The notes beneath the pieces were generated by a model. The model was not told the DNA's origin and did no database searches. It saw only the letters and a program-made list of their open reading frames with translations. From Streptomyces roseifaciens (GTDB taxonomy: Bacteria > Actinomycetota > Actinomycetes > Streptomycetales > Streptomycetaceae), in NCBI RefSeq assembly GCF_001445655.1, contig NZ_LNBE01000003.1, positions 2,028,530-2,092,529 of the forward strand: 64,000 nucleotides of DNA, read 5' to 3'. The translations under genes were made by a program, and so were the position numbers. Below, piece after piece: positions 52,059-61,600 of this stretch (position 1 is its first letter; the number at the start of each line of letters is the position of its first letter).

Positions 52059-52659
52059 CGTGGCGGTGTTCGCGTCCGTGGTGGAACCCCCTCTCCTGGG
52101 CGCACTCGCCCGGGCCATGAGGGCGGGCGAGGGCCGCCCGGCAGAGGTCCTCACCCCCACGGGCCGCCGGGTCGGCCGCCACGTGCGGCGCACCAGCGCC
52201 GTGCGTGTTCCGCCGGCTGTGGCGGAACCCGTACGGCGCCGCTTCGAAGCCCTCCGCGACACGCTGGCGGATCGCTTCGGGGTGCCCCTGGGCCACTGCG
52301 AGACACCGCAGTTCCTGCGCTACGAGCACGGTGACCGCTTCGTGCCCCACGCGGACGTCACGGCGTCGGGCGCCGGGTTCCCGGCCCTTCGCCGCCGGGT
52401 GTCGGCGGTCCTGCACGTGGCCCAGGACCCCGTGCCTTCCGCGTCCGGCGGGACGGCTTCCCCGAAGGGCGCAACGGCGTCGTGCGGAAGCCTGACGTTC
52501 TTCGACACGTCCCCGGACGTCACCTGGCAGACCTGCCGGGTCAAGGTCGCCGTCGACCCGGGGTCCGTCATCGCCTTTCCTTCGGACGCGGTCCACGAAG
52601 TGCCGCCCGTACGCACGAGCAGCAGGCTCACGGTCGCCGTCTGGTTCTGGGACCCGTAG
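52039..52659 (+). CDS. 2-oxoglutarate/Fe(II) oxygenase, prolyl-4-hydroxylase type
   Basis: A 206-residue protein from ATG 52039 (MFRPSRDVAVFASVVEPPLL). The iron site is in YEHGDRFVPHADV (His and Asp of HxD) with the distal His in FPSDAVHEVPPV; the 2OG-binding Arg is in SSRLTVAVWFW. SLTFFDTSPDVTW is the strand between. It should hydroxylate a peptide, amino acid or glycoconjugate. Twenty base pairs of overlap with the DUF6492 gene suggest the two modify the same product; that is inference. Confidence 0.85.
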   Translation: MFRPSRDVAVFASVVEPPLLGALARAMRAGEGRPAEVLTPTGRRVGRHVRRTSAVRVPPAVAEPVRRRFEALRDTLADRFGVPLGHCETPQFLRYEHGDRFVPHADVTASGAGFPALRRRVSAVLHVAQDPVPSASGGTASPKGATASCGSLTFFDTSPDVTWQTCRVKVAVDPGSVIAFPSDAVHEVPPVRTSSRLTVAVWFWDP

Positions 52660-52671
52660 GGCGGTCGGCAC

Positions 52672-52706
52672 GGCGGGTGCGTGCGGGGGAACCGGGGCCA
52701 CCCGCC
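52672..52706. terminator. Inverted repeat between convergent genes
   Basis: GGCGGGT (52672-52678) and ACCCGCC (52700-52706) with a 21-nt loop, between the oxygenase stop and the solute-binding protein stop. A weak terminator candidate. Confidence 0.35.
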
Positions 52707-52723
52707 GGGTCGCCTGCGGTGTG

Positions 52724-53854
52724 CTAGCCCTGTGTGCCGTTCTGGTCGACGGGGTACAGGCCGAGCCGGCCTTCGGGGTCGGCCGGGTTGGCGCCCTTCA
52801 CATCACCGACGTAAAGGTTGATGAGCGCCTTGTAGCGGTCGAGGGCGGCACGGTCGCTCATGAACGCGCCGAGGCCGAGCGGGTTCATGTTCGGGTAGTC
52901 GAAGATGCCCTTGCGGCCGGCCGGGGTGGCGACGTCGGTGCGGGCGCTCCAGCGGTTCTGCTGCCCCTGCTTCGACAGGATCCAGCTCAGGTACAGCTTG
53001 GCGGCGGCCTTGTGCGGGGCGTCCTTGAGGATGGCGCCGGTCTGCGGCCACGCGACCCAGGGCGACTTCTCCGGGATGCTCGTCTTCGACAGACCGCTGG
53101 AGCTGCCCGAGCTGCCGAAGTTCGCCACGTAGCCGCCGGTGCCGACCAGGCCGGAGGCGTCAGCGGTGCCGCGGACGAACTTGGGGTTCTGGGCGAGGAG
53201 CTCCTTCAGATAGCCGGTGCCGTACTTGTCGGTGAGCTGCTTGAAGTAATACAGAACGGCGTCGTCGTCGTTCGGGTAGGTGAAGACGAGCTTGTTCTTG
53301 AACTCGGGCTTCAGGAAATCCTGGGCCTCGACGGGCGCGTTGTCGCCGAGCGTGGTCGCGGTGACGTTGGCGAAGGCGATGAAGAACAGGCCCGTGTAGT
53401 AGCCGTCCTTGTCCTTGACCTGGTCGTAGACCTTGTTCCAGCCGACCGGCTTGTACTTCTCGAGCGCGCCCTCCTTCTTCCAGCGCGGGAAGTCGTCGAG
53501 GGTCTGCAGGTGGACGACGTCGGCCACGACCTTGTGCCCGGCTATCTGGTTGTCCAGGCGCGCGTCGTGGTTCTTGCTGAAGTCGACGACGGTGTCGACC
53601 TTCATCTTGGGGAACTGCTTGACGAACGCGTTCTTGAGGGAGTCGGCCTGGCCCGGCTTGTCGCCGCCGGCGTAGACGACCAGACGGCCGCCCTCGGCAA
53701 TGGCGTCCTGGTACAGCTTCTGCAGCTGCTCGTCCTCGCTCGCGCTCTTCGGCGCGGGGCGGGCGGCAGGGGTGGCGGCGGCGACGGTGGCTCCGCTCGC
53801 GGCGAGGACACCGAGGGCGACGACGGTGGCCCAGGCCTTTCGGGTGGACTTCAC
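52724..53854 (-). CDS. Extracellular solute-binding protein (ABC importer), orphan
   Basis: A 376-residue protein from GTG 53854, with AAGGAG 5 nt upstream. A signal peptide (MKSTRKAWATVVALGVLAAS… ATVAAA) precedes the mature domain. GRLVVYAGGDKPGQADSLKN, VDFSKNHDARLDNQIAGHKV, ADVVHLQTLDDFPRWKKEGA and SPWVAWPQTGAILKDAPHKA fit the type-2 periplasmic binding fold of iron/thiamine/spermidine-type proteins. There is no lipobox. No permease or ATPase gene is adjacent. Two matching palindromes lie just upstream and suggest tight control. Confidence 0.85.
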   Translation of the reverse strand: MKSTRKAWATVVALGVLAASGATVAAATPAARPAPKSASEDEQLQKLYQDAIAEGGRLVVYAGGDKPGQADSLKNAFVKQFPKMKVDTVVDFSKNHDARLDNQIAGHKVVADVVHLQTLDDFPRWKKEGALEKYKPVGWNKVYDQVKDKDGYYTGLFFIAFANVTATTLGDNAPVEAQDFLKPEFKNKLVFTYPNDDDAVLYYFKQLTDKYGTGYLKELLAQNPKFVRGTADASGLVGTGGYVANFGSSGSSSGLSKTSIPEKSPWVAWPQTGAILKDAPHKAAAKLYLSWILSKQGQQNRWSARTDVATPAGRKGIFDYPNMNPLGLGAFMSDRAALDRYKALINLYVGDVKGANPADPEGRLGLYPVDQNGTQG

Positions 53855-53886
53855 GAAGGCTCCTTCATGGGGGGAGGTGGGAGAGC

Positions 53887-53943
53887 TTGAAAGTTCAATG
53901 ACTCTCCGGCGCTCACTCTAGGACGATGTCATTGAATGTTCAA
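53887..53943. promoter_or_regulatory. Two TTGAAnnTTCAA palindromes upstream of the solute-binding protein gene
   Basis: TTGAAAGTTCAATGAC (53887-53902) and its inverted partner GTCATTGAATGTTCAA (53928-53943). Each holds a TTGAA-NN-TTCAA dyad; the TGAC extensions face each other, making a larger symmetric structure with core centres 45 bp apart. The patch is AT-rich in a GC-rich genome. A MarR- or GntR-like regulator is expected; none is encoded next to it. Confidence 0.75.
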
Positions 53944-54063
53944 GGAGTGGTCGCGGTGAGCGCCCGGCCGCTTCGGCTTCGGTGATCGAGGGCGTGCAGC
54001 GCCTCGGACGCCGGGAAACGGAACTTGCTGCCGTGCTCCCCTCGGTGTCCTTAAACTGCCGGT

Positions 54064-54639
54064 ATGGCTACGGGGGGCTGGAGCTGGTTCTGGATCGTTT
54101 CGTCCATGCTGCTCGGCCAGGCCACGGTCCTGGCGACCGGGATCTTCAACAACCGGTCCCAGTTCAGGCGTGAGGCGCTGGCCAGGAAGGCCGACCGCCA
54201 CAAGGTGCTCGCCGAGCGCCGTGAGACGTTCGAGCTGACTCATCTGGTCGAAGTGAACACTTTGCTGCGGACCGCGATGGACACTCTCCTCGCCTTCGGT
54301 TCCGCCAGGCATCTGTACAGGATGCGCATACAAGCAGAACCGTCCGTACCGCCGGAGAGCCTCCGGCAGCCCGTGACGGACGCGTCCGACGCGTCGGACG
54401 CCGCTCTCGACGCCTTGCGCTCGCAGATCGGCTTCATCCTCGCGAACAACGTCCGGGCACTGGCCGACGTCGCGGAAGACGCCATCACACGGGCGGCCTC
54501 GGGCATCTCCCTCGACGAACCGGTCGACTTCACCGACGTGAGCAAGAAGGCGAACGCGGCCTACGAAGCCCTGGCCGCGCGGGTCCGGGACATCTACGCG
54601 ACCGCGGAGCCGACGGCGCCGACGCCGTCGGCGTCATGA
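54064..54639 (+). CDS. Membrane-anchored coiled-coil-like protein, unknown
   Basis: A 191-residue protein from ATG 54064 (MATGGWSWFWIVSSMLLGQA). One N-terminal membrane helix is followed by a charged helical region (FRREALARKADRHKVLAERR, ETFELTHLVEVNTLLRTAMD) and a second helical part (IGFILANNVRALADVAEDAI). No ribosome site is visible, so the transcript may be leaderless. The family is unknown. It is divergent from the solute-binding protein gene across about 210 bp. Confidence 0.6.
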   Translation: MATGGWSWFWIVSSMLLGQATVLATGIFNNRSQFRREALARKADRHKVLAERRETFELTHLVEVNTLLRTAMDTLLAFGSARHLYRMRIQAEPSVPPESLRQPVTDASDASDAALDALRSQIGFILANNVRALADVAEDAITRAASGISLDEPVDFTDVSKKANAAYEALAARVRDIYATAEPTAPTPSAS

Positions 54640-54889
54640 GCGATCAAGTCCCTCGCGACGGTGAAGCGAGCGGCAACCAGGGCAGCATCGCGCCCTTCGC
54701 CTGTGCGCCCCCGGCGCCACGTGCGCCGGGAGCGCACAGCCGTACCCGAAGCGCTCACGCAGTCGTGATGCGCCCGTGGAGCCATAACGCGCCCGCGTAG
54801 TGACATCGTTCTCAGCCGAGGAATGAAGACACGAACTCCTCCTTCCCGCCGCGACCGCCCGCGTCGGCCAGGACGTCGACGAACACCTC

Positions 54890-55225
54890 GTGCACCGGGC
54901 CCTGCACGAACTGCACGCACAACACCTCCTGGCATCCCCGCCGCCCCCGCTCGCCGCGCCGCCCCTGTCCCGCAGGCGGGTCGTCCGGCGCTTCGCGGTC
55001 CTCGGCGCCGCGGCGGCCGCACTCCCGCTGATCGACTCCCTCACCCGCGTCCGCGAACAGGCGATCCAGCCCGTAGCCCAGGGCCGCAACCTGCCCGGCG
55101 GGCTGTTGCAGCCGACCGAGACGACGACGGCCACGTCGACGACCGGCGCGCCGTCGACGACCACAGCGACGACCAGCACCACGACCACGACTACGACCAC
55201 GTCGACCACCATGGCACCGGTGTAG
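54890..55225 (+). CDS. Short protein with RR-containing hydrophobic segment and Thr-rich tail
   Basis: A frame from GTG 54890, 111 residues: HRALHELHAQHLLASPPPPL, then SRRRVVRRFAVLGAAAAALP and a tail of 30 Thr/Ser-rich residues. The frame is open back to 54827 and in-frame codons upstream (RVGQDVDEHL) continue the helix, but no start codon lies there. The layout of a short helical domain, RRRxxxR and one hydrophobic helix resembles PqqD-like proteins with a C-terminal Tat-like segment. It may be a truncated copy. The antisense frame is poly-Val and is not a gene. Confidence 0.4.
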   Translation: MHRALHELHAQHLLASPPPPLAAPPLSRRRVVRRFAVLGAAAAALPLIDSLTRVREQAIQPVAQGRNLPGGLLQPTETTTATSTTGAPSTTTATTSTTTTTTTTSTTMAPV

Positions 55226-55240
55226 CGACCATCTTCGGAG

Positions 55241-55500
55241 CGTGAGCGCCTCGTAGGCGGCTCGGAGGAGCGCGTGGCCGCGTGGGTCGGCGGCGTCGAG
55301 GGCGTAGCCGATGCCGAAGCGCAAGGGAATGCCGAGTACGAGGTCGGTGCCGTGGGACTGTTCGTCGAACACCGAACGGCAGGTGGCTCCGGAGGGAAGG
55401 CGCGCCGAAGGCGTACGGCCTCCGGAGGAGAGCAGGGACTGGAGGGCGGCGACGGATCGCGCGATTCCGTAGCCCGCTGCGGCCGGGATCTCGGCACGAC
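55241..55500 (-). pseudogene. Remnant of a beta-lactamase-fold serine hydrolase
   Basis: The minus strand reads EIPAAAGYGIARSVAALQSL, RLPSGATCRSVFDEQSHGTD, LVLGIPLRFGIGYAL, then directly DAADPRGHALLRAAYEALT. This is the C-terminal half of EstB-like class C serine hydrolases (…NGHGNARSVA… F.EQ..G.DLVLG.PLR.GIGYGL… LV.A.YEAL). The Ser-x-x-Lys N-terminal part is absent and about 50 residues are missing between GIGYAL and DPRG. A decayed gene. The rest of 55226-55665 shows no supportable gene. Confidence 0.6.
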
Positions 55501-55665
55501 GCCACCGGGCGTACCAGCCGTTCCGGCGGCTTGGTCGAGGGTCCCGGCCGCAGCCGCAGCGTGCGTACTCACCTGATCGGGTGAGCTCGATTCCTCCTGC
55601 GGGTAGCGGGGAATGCGCCGGGCAGCCTCTTCCCGGAAGCTTCCCGGGCGGGAGGAGTCGCTGTC

Positions 55666-56961
55666 GTGGCACCAGGACCTACCCGAGCCGGCCGGACCGA
55701 TGTCGTGCGGTTGCTCGTCATCGGCGTGCTCCCCACTCTCGTCCAGGGAGCCTGTCTCCGTCGCTCCCTGGGAGTCAGGCTGACGGCCGCACTGGACACC
55801 CACGCTTGGGGCTGCCGGCTTCTGGACGACTTGCGCGAGCGTCACGGTCCGGGGCCGGTGCTCGTCAACGCCTTCGGCAGAACAGGTCTCATCCTCCTTT
55901 CGGCCGACGACGCTCGCCGCATGCTCGCCGAGACCGGTGTGTCGTTCACGACTGCCAACCGCGAGAAGATGGCCGCCCTGTCACATTTCGAGCCGGACGC
56001 CGTGTTGATCACTCCGGGGGCCGTCAAGGCGGAGCGGCGCAGGTTCAACGAGGCCGCAATCGAGCATTGCGTGGCCGGGCAGTGGTTCCGCGAAGGCTGC
56101 CGGGCAGCCGTCGAGGAGGAGGCGCGGCCACTGCTCGTCGGGGGCCCGCTCACGTGGAAGCGGTTCCGCGGCGCTTACCAGCGCATCGTGCGCCGGATCG
56201 TCTTCGGTGACGCCGCCCGGGACGACGAGCGCATCACCGAGCTACGGGACAAGCTGCGCAGCGACGGCAATTGGTTCATGCTGCACCGCAAACGCCATCG
56301 TCTGCGCGATGAGCTGTTCGTCCGCTGCCGGCGCTACATCGACCTGCCCGAGCCGGGCGGCCTGGCCCGAGCGGTGAGTGTCACCCCTGCCACAGCCGAG
56401 ATCAAGCCCGTGGCCCAGATGCAGCACTGGTTCTTCGCCTTCGATGCCGCCCCTGTCTCCGACTACCTCACGCTCGGTCTCCTGGCCGGCCGCCCGGAAC
56501 ATTCGGCCAGGGCCCGCGCGGACGGTGCGTACCTCAGGGCCTGCGTCCTGGAGGCCCAGCGGCTGTGGCCCACGACCCTGGCCCTCGTGCGCGACACCAC
56601 TGCCGAGACGCACTGGCCGGGCGGCTGGACCCTTCCGGCGGGCGCGGCGGTGATCGCCTGTACCCCGTTCTTCCACCGGGACGCCCGGCGCCTTCCGTAC
56701 GCCGACCGGTTCGAACCCGAGGTGTGGCTCGACGGGCGGGCCGAGGCGGACTGGTCGATCGCACCGTTCAGCCGTGGCCCCGCCCAGTGCCTCGGCAAGG
56801 AGATCGTCCTCTCCACCAGTTGCGTGCTCCTCACCGAACTGCTCGGCCGTGACTGGCGCATCACGTCGTCGAACCGTCTCGGACCCGAGCGCCCCCTCCC
56901 TCGCACTGCCGATCACATGTCGCTGCGGTTCGCGGCCGGCGATCGCGCAGCCCGCGGCTGA
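55666..56961 (+). CDS. Cytochrome P450-like protein of the PKS cluster
   Basis: A 431-residue protein from GTG 55666 with GGGAGGAG 8 nt upstream. The K-helix is CVLEAQRLWPTT (E-x-x-R) and the haem loop is FSRGPAQCLGKE with the Cys ligand. The expected I-helix A/G-G-x-D/E-T-T motif is not clear; the region reads QHWFFAFDAAPVSDYLTLGL. Substrate access and proton delivery may differ from ordinary P450s. Four base pairs separate it from the pfaD-like gene, so it belongs to that operon and may oxidise the fatty or polyketide product. Confidence 0.85.
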   Translation: MAPGPTRAGRTDVVRLLVIGVLPTLVQGACLRRSLGVRLTAALDTHAWGCRLLDDLRERHGPGPVLVNAFGRTGLILLSADDARRMLAETGVSFTTANREKMAALSHFEPDAVLITPGAVKAERRRFNEAAIEHCVAGQWFREGCRAAVEEEARPLLVGGPLTWKRFRGAYQRIVRRIVFGDAARDDERITELRDKLRSDGNWFMLHRKRHRLRDELFVRCRRYIDLPEPGGLARAVSVTPATAEIKPVAQMQHWFFAFDAAPVSDYLTLGLLAGRPEHSARARADGAYLRACVLEAQRLWPTTLALVRDTTAETHWPGGWTLPAGAAVIACTPFFHRDARRLPYADRFEPEVWLDGRAEADWSIAPFSRGPAQCLGKEIVLSTSCVLLTELLGRDWRITSSNRLGPERPLPRTADHMSLRFAAGDRAARG

Positions 56962-56965
56962 CGCC

Positions 56966-58606
56966 GTGATGGACTCTTCTCGTCCGGTTGCCTCTCCGGC
57001 CCTCACCGCATCCGTGCGGTGGTATCCGGGCGACCGCCCGGCCGCCTTCACGCCGACGGAGATCCTGCGTGCGGCGGCTGTCATCAGAGAAGCCGTCCAT
57101 CTCGTGACCGCCCCTGCGGGACGGGGGGTCGGGCTCGCCGTAGGGGGTTCCACGGGCCCGGTCGTCCCCGGCCGGCCGGGGCTGCCCCTGCTGGGCACCC
57201 TGCCACCGCTGTACCCGGAGTGGCTCGGGGACCGCTCCTTCGGCGAGGCGCACGGCGTGCGTTTCCCCTACGTCGCCGGGGAGATGGCGGGCGGAATCGC
57301 GACCGTGGCCATGGTCTCCGCCATGGCCCGGGCGGGCATGATGGGCTTCTTCGGCGCCGCCGGGCTGGATCCGGAGCGTGTCGAACGGGCGGTTTCCGAG
57401 CTGGCCTCCGGGCTCGCGGGGAAACCGAACTGGGGCGTCAACCTCATCCATTCGCCCGGTGAGCCGATGCTGGAGGACCGGGTAGCCGAGATCGCCCTGC
57501 GCCACCGCGTGCCGGCCGTCTCCGCCTCCGCGTTCATGTCGCTCACCCCCGCGGTGATCAAGGTCGCCGCCCGCGGGCTGCGCCGCGGACCACAGGGGCG
57601 GATCCTGCGCGGCACCCGGCTGTTCGCCAAGGTGTCCCGTCCCGAGGTCGCGGGGCCCTTCATGGCACCGGCCCCCGAGCCCCTGGTGCGCGCTCTCGTG
57701 GAGCGGGGCGAACTCACCACGGACGAGTCCGATCTGGCCACCCGGGTGCCCGTCGCGGAGGACGTCACCGTCGAGGCGGACAGCGGCGGCCACACCGACA
57801 ACCGGCCGCTCACGGTCCTGCTGCCGGCCATGCTCGCCCTGCGGGACGAACTCACGGCCGTGCACGGCTACGACCGCGGCATCAGGATCGGGGCGGCAGG
57901 CGGGCTCGGCACACCCGCCGCGGTGGCCGGCGCCTTCGCCCTCGGCGCGGCGTACGTGCTGACCGGTTCCGTCAATCAGGCCACCCGGGAGTCGGGGCTG
58001 TCGGACGACGCGAAGGCGATGCTGGCGCAGGCCGACGTCGCCGACGTGACCATGGCACCGGCGGCCGACATGTTCGAGCTCGGGGTGAAGCTCCAGGTGC
58101 TGCGCAGGGGAACGCTCTTCGCCGCGCGCGCCACCCGGCTCTACGAGCTCTACCGTGACCACGAGAGCTGGGAGGACATCCCGCCCCGGCAGCGGTCCCG
58201 GGTCGAACAGGACATCCTCGGGACGTCGTTCGACGCCGTCTGGGCCGAGACCCTGCGCTTCTGGCAGCAGCGGGACCCGTCCCGGCTCCGCAAGGCCGAG
58301 CAGGATCCCCGGCACCGGATGGCGCTGGCCTTCCGCTGGTACCTGGGCATGTCGAGCCGCTGGGCGGTGGCGGGGCACACCGAGCGCCGTGCGGACTACC
58401 AGATCTGGTGCGGCCCGGCCATGGGAGCGTTCAACCGCTGGGCGGCGGACAGCTTCCTCGCCGAGCCCGGCCGGCGCGACGTGGTGCAGATCGCGCTGAA
58501 CCTCCTCGAGGGCGCGGCCGTCCTCACCCGAGCCCATCAACTGCGCAGTCACGGCGTCACCGTGCCCGCCGCCGCCTTCGCCTTCCGGCCGCGGCGGCTC
58601 GCCTAG
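56966..58606 (+). CDS. pfaD: PfaD-type trans-acting enoyl reductase
   Basis: The start is GTG 56966 or ATG 56969, giving about 545 residues, the family length. It begins with RWYPGDRPAAFTPTEILRAA and PLLGTLPPLYPEWLGDRSFG, followed by the FMN-binding TIM-barrel: FPYVAGEMAGGIATVAMVSA, GKPNWGVNLIHSPGEPMLED, GGHTDNRPLTVLLPAMLALR, RIGAAGGLGTPAAVAGAFAL, and YVLTGSVNQATRESGLSDDA. PfaD proteins reduce enoyl intermediates in trans for polyunsaturated fatty-acid and trans-AT polyketide synthases. It lies between the P450 and the PfaA-like gene on one strand. Confidence 0.95.
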   Translation: MMDSSRPVASPALTASVRWYPGDRPAAFTPTEILRAAAVIREAVHLVTAPAGRGVGLAVGGSTGPVVPGRPGLPLLGTLPPLYPEWLGDRSFGEAHGVRFPYVAGEMAGGIATVAMVSAMARAGMMGFFGAAGLDPERVERAVSELASGLAGKPNWGVNLIHSPGEPMLEDRVAEIALRHRVPAVSASAFMSLTPAVIKVAARGLRRGPQGRILRGTRLFAKVSRPEVAGPFMAPAPEPLVRALVERGELTTDESDLATRVPVAEDVTVEADSGGHTDNRPLTVLLPAMLALRDELTAVHGYDRGIRIGAAGGLGTPAAVAGAFALGAAYVLTGSVNQATRESGLSDDAKAMLAQADVADVTMAPAADMFELGVKLQVLRRGTLFAARATRLYELYRDHESWEDIPPRQRSRVEQDILGTSFDAVWAETLRFWQQRDPSRLRKAEQDPRHRMALAFRWYLGMSSRWAVAGHTERRADYQIWCGPAMGAFNRWAADSFLAEPGRRDVVQIALNLLEGAAVLTRAHQLRSHGVTVPAAAFAFRPRRLA

Positions 58607-58697
58607 CCCCTCCCGGCGCGGCCGGTCCGGCCGCGCCGATCACTGCTCCGCCCCGCCCCACCCCGTTCCGCCCCGTTCCGCGACACGAGGACACACC

Positions 58698-61600
58698 ATG
58701 CCGGATGAGCCGCTCCCGCGCCGCGTACCCGTCGCCGTCGTCGGTCTCGGCGCCCTGCTGCCGGACGCCCGTGACGTCGAGCAGAGCTGGCGGCTGATCC
58801 TCGGCCGCCGGAACCTCATGCGGGACGTCCCGCCGACCCGCTGGCTGACCGACGACTACTACCACCCCGTCCCCGGCACTCCGCAGAAGATCTACACGCG
58901 CCGCGGCGCATTCCTGCCCACCGTGGACTTCGATCCCATGGCCTACGGCATCCTGCCGCAGAACCTCGCGTCGACGGACACGGCGCAACTGCTCGCCCTG
59001 CTGGTCGCCGAGCAGGTCCTGCGGGACGCCGCGGACGGCGGTGCCGTCCGGCCGGACGGCGATCGCGTCGCCGTGGTGCTCGGCACGGCCGCACTGGGAC
59101 TCCTCGCGGAGTCCAACGCCCCGACGCAGCGGCCGGTCTGGCTCAAGGCCCTGCGCGAGCACGGCCTGCCCGAGGCGGAGGCGCAAGCCGTCTGCGACCG
59201 CATCAACGCGCACTACCCACCACCGACCGAGGCCACCTTTCCCGGTCTGCTCAGCAACGTCGTCGCAGGACGCATCGCCGCCCGCTTCGACCTGCACGGC
59301 ACGAACCACACGACAGACGCGGCGTGCGCCGGCTCGTTCGCCGCCTTGTCCACCGCCCTCGACGAACTCTCCCTGGGCCGTGCCGACCTGGTCCTCACCG
59401 GAGGCGTCGACGCGACGAACGACATCGGCATGTTCTGCTGCTTCACCACGACCCCGGCGCTCTCCCCGACGCAGGAGTGCCGGCCCTTCGCGGAGGACGC
59501 CGACGGGACCATGCTCGGCGAGGCCGTGGTGATGTTCGCGCTCAAACGCCTGGCCGACGCAGAACGCGACGGCGACGGCGTGTACGCGGTCATCCGCGGC
59601 CTGGGCAGCTCCTCGGACGGGCGCGGCACGGCCATCTACGCGCCCAGGGCGGGAGGCCAGGCGCTCGCCCTGCGCCGGGCCTACGAGGAAGCGGGCTACG
59701 CACCCGCCACCGTGGAACTCGTCGAAGCCCACGGCACCGGCACCAAGGCGGGAGACCAAGCCGAATTCACAGCCCTGAGGGAGGTGTTCGCACCGACCGG
59801 CCGTGCCGACCGGCAGTGGTGCGCCCTGGGGTCGGTCAAATCGCAGATCGGCCACACCAAGAGCGCGGCGGGAGCGGTCGGCCTGCTCAAGGCCGTCCTC
59901 GCCCTGCACCACAAGGTGCTGCCACCGACCATCAACGCCGATCGCCCGCACCCCGGCCTGCACATGCAGACCAGCCCGTTCTACCTCAACACCCTGACCC
60001 GCCCGTGGATCCGGGCCGGGGACACCCCGCGGCGCGCGTCCGTCTCCAGCTTCGGGTTCGGCGGCAGCAACTTCCACGTCACGCTGGAGGAACACCGGGC
60101 TCCGACTCCGACTCCGACTCCGAGCCCGAGCCCGAGCCCGAGCTCGAATCCGAGTCCCAGTCCGGCTCCGTCCCGTATCCCTGCCGCTTCCCGGCCGCGC
60201 CTGCGCACCGCACCGACGGAACTCCTGTTGCTCTGTGCCGACTCCGCCGAAGAGCTGCGCGAGCGGGTGGCGGATCTCCGGCGTGCCGCGGAGGAGGCCG
60301 GCGCGCGGCCGGCGCACGGTCTCGCCGGCCTGGCCCGTCGTACCCAGGAGGACTTCCGGCCCGATGCGGGCCGGCGGCTGGCGGTACTGGCCACCGACAC
60401 CGCACGGCTCGTCGAGCGGCTCGACCGGGTTGCTGCGGGCCTGGACGCGGGGGAGACCCCCGACCGGCCGCTCGCCCTGCACTGGGGGGCGGAGCCGCGC
60501 GAGCCCGGCCGCCTGGCCTTGCTGTTCCCCGGCCAGGGAGCCCAGTACGTGGGCATGGGGGGCGACCTGGCGGCCCACCACCCCGGGGCGCTCGCCGTCT
60601 GGGACGCGGTAAGCAGCGGGACGGGCCCTGAGGGAGCGAGCCCTGGGGGAGCCGACCCTGAGGGAGCGGGCCCTGGGGGAGCCGACCTTGAGGGAGCGGG
60701 CCTCGGGGGAGCGGGTTCCGGCGGAATGCCGCTGCACCGCGTGGTCTTCCCCCCACCCCTGCCGGACGACCAGCAGGCCGCGCAGCAGGAGCTGCTCACG
60801 GCCACCGAGTGGGCGCAGCCCGCCCTGGCCGCGCACAGCCTGGCCCTGCTCGCCCTGCTGGATGAGTTCGGCCTCCGCCCGGACGCGGTCGCGGGTCACA
60901 GTCTCGGCGAACTCGTCGCCCTGCACGCGGCGGGTGCGTACGACGGTGAAACGCTCATGCGTCTGTCCCGTGCCCGGGGCGAGGCGATGCGCGACGCCGG
61001 GGCCGCGACGCCGGGGGCGATGCTGGTGGTCCTCGCGGGCCTCCCCGAGGTCAGGGACGCACTGGCGCAGTCCGGGGCGGAGGACGTGTGGATCGCCAAC
61101 CACAACGGGCCTGGGCAGACGGTCGTTTCGGGCACTCCCGAGGCGATCGCGACGGTGGCGGCGCGGATGAAGGCCGCCGGTACCGCCACGGTGCCGCCGG
61201 CCACCTCCGCCGCCTTCCACAGCCCGCTCGTCGCGGCCGCCCGGGCCCCCTTCGCCGCGGCCCTTGCGGCTGCCACGCTCTCACCCCCGGGCATGGAGGT
61301 GTTCTCCAACACCGACGCCGCGCCCTACCCTGCCGCCGCCGAGGAGATCCGCGCCCGCCTGGCGGGCCACCTGACCGAACCCGTGCGCTTCACGGAACAG
61401 ATCGAGGCCATGTACCGGGCCGGGGTGAGGACCTTCGTCGAGGCCGGACCGGGCGCGACCCTCACGGCGCTGGTGGACCGGATCCTCGGTGACAGGCCCC
61501 ATCTGGCCGTACCCCTCGACCGGCGCGGGACGCACGGCGTGACCGCCTTCCAGGACGCGCTGGCCCGGCTGTCCGTCCACGGGATTCCTCTGGACTTCGC

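Noticed and set aside
54634..55845. Minus-strand frame with a poly-Val stretch (VVDVVVVVVVVLVVAVVV)
   Set aside because: It is the antisense of the Thr-rich codons on the plus strand (ACC/ACG read as GGT/CGT or GTC); no ribosome site or family supports it.
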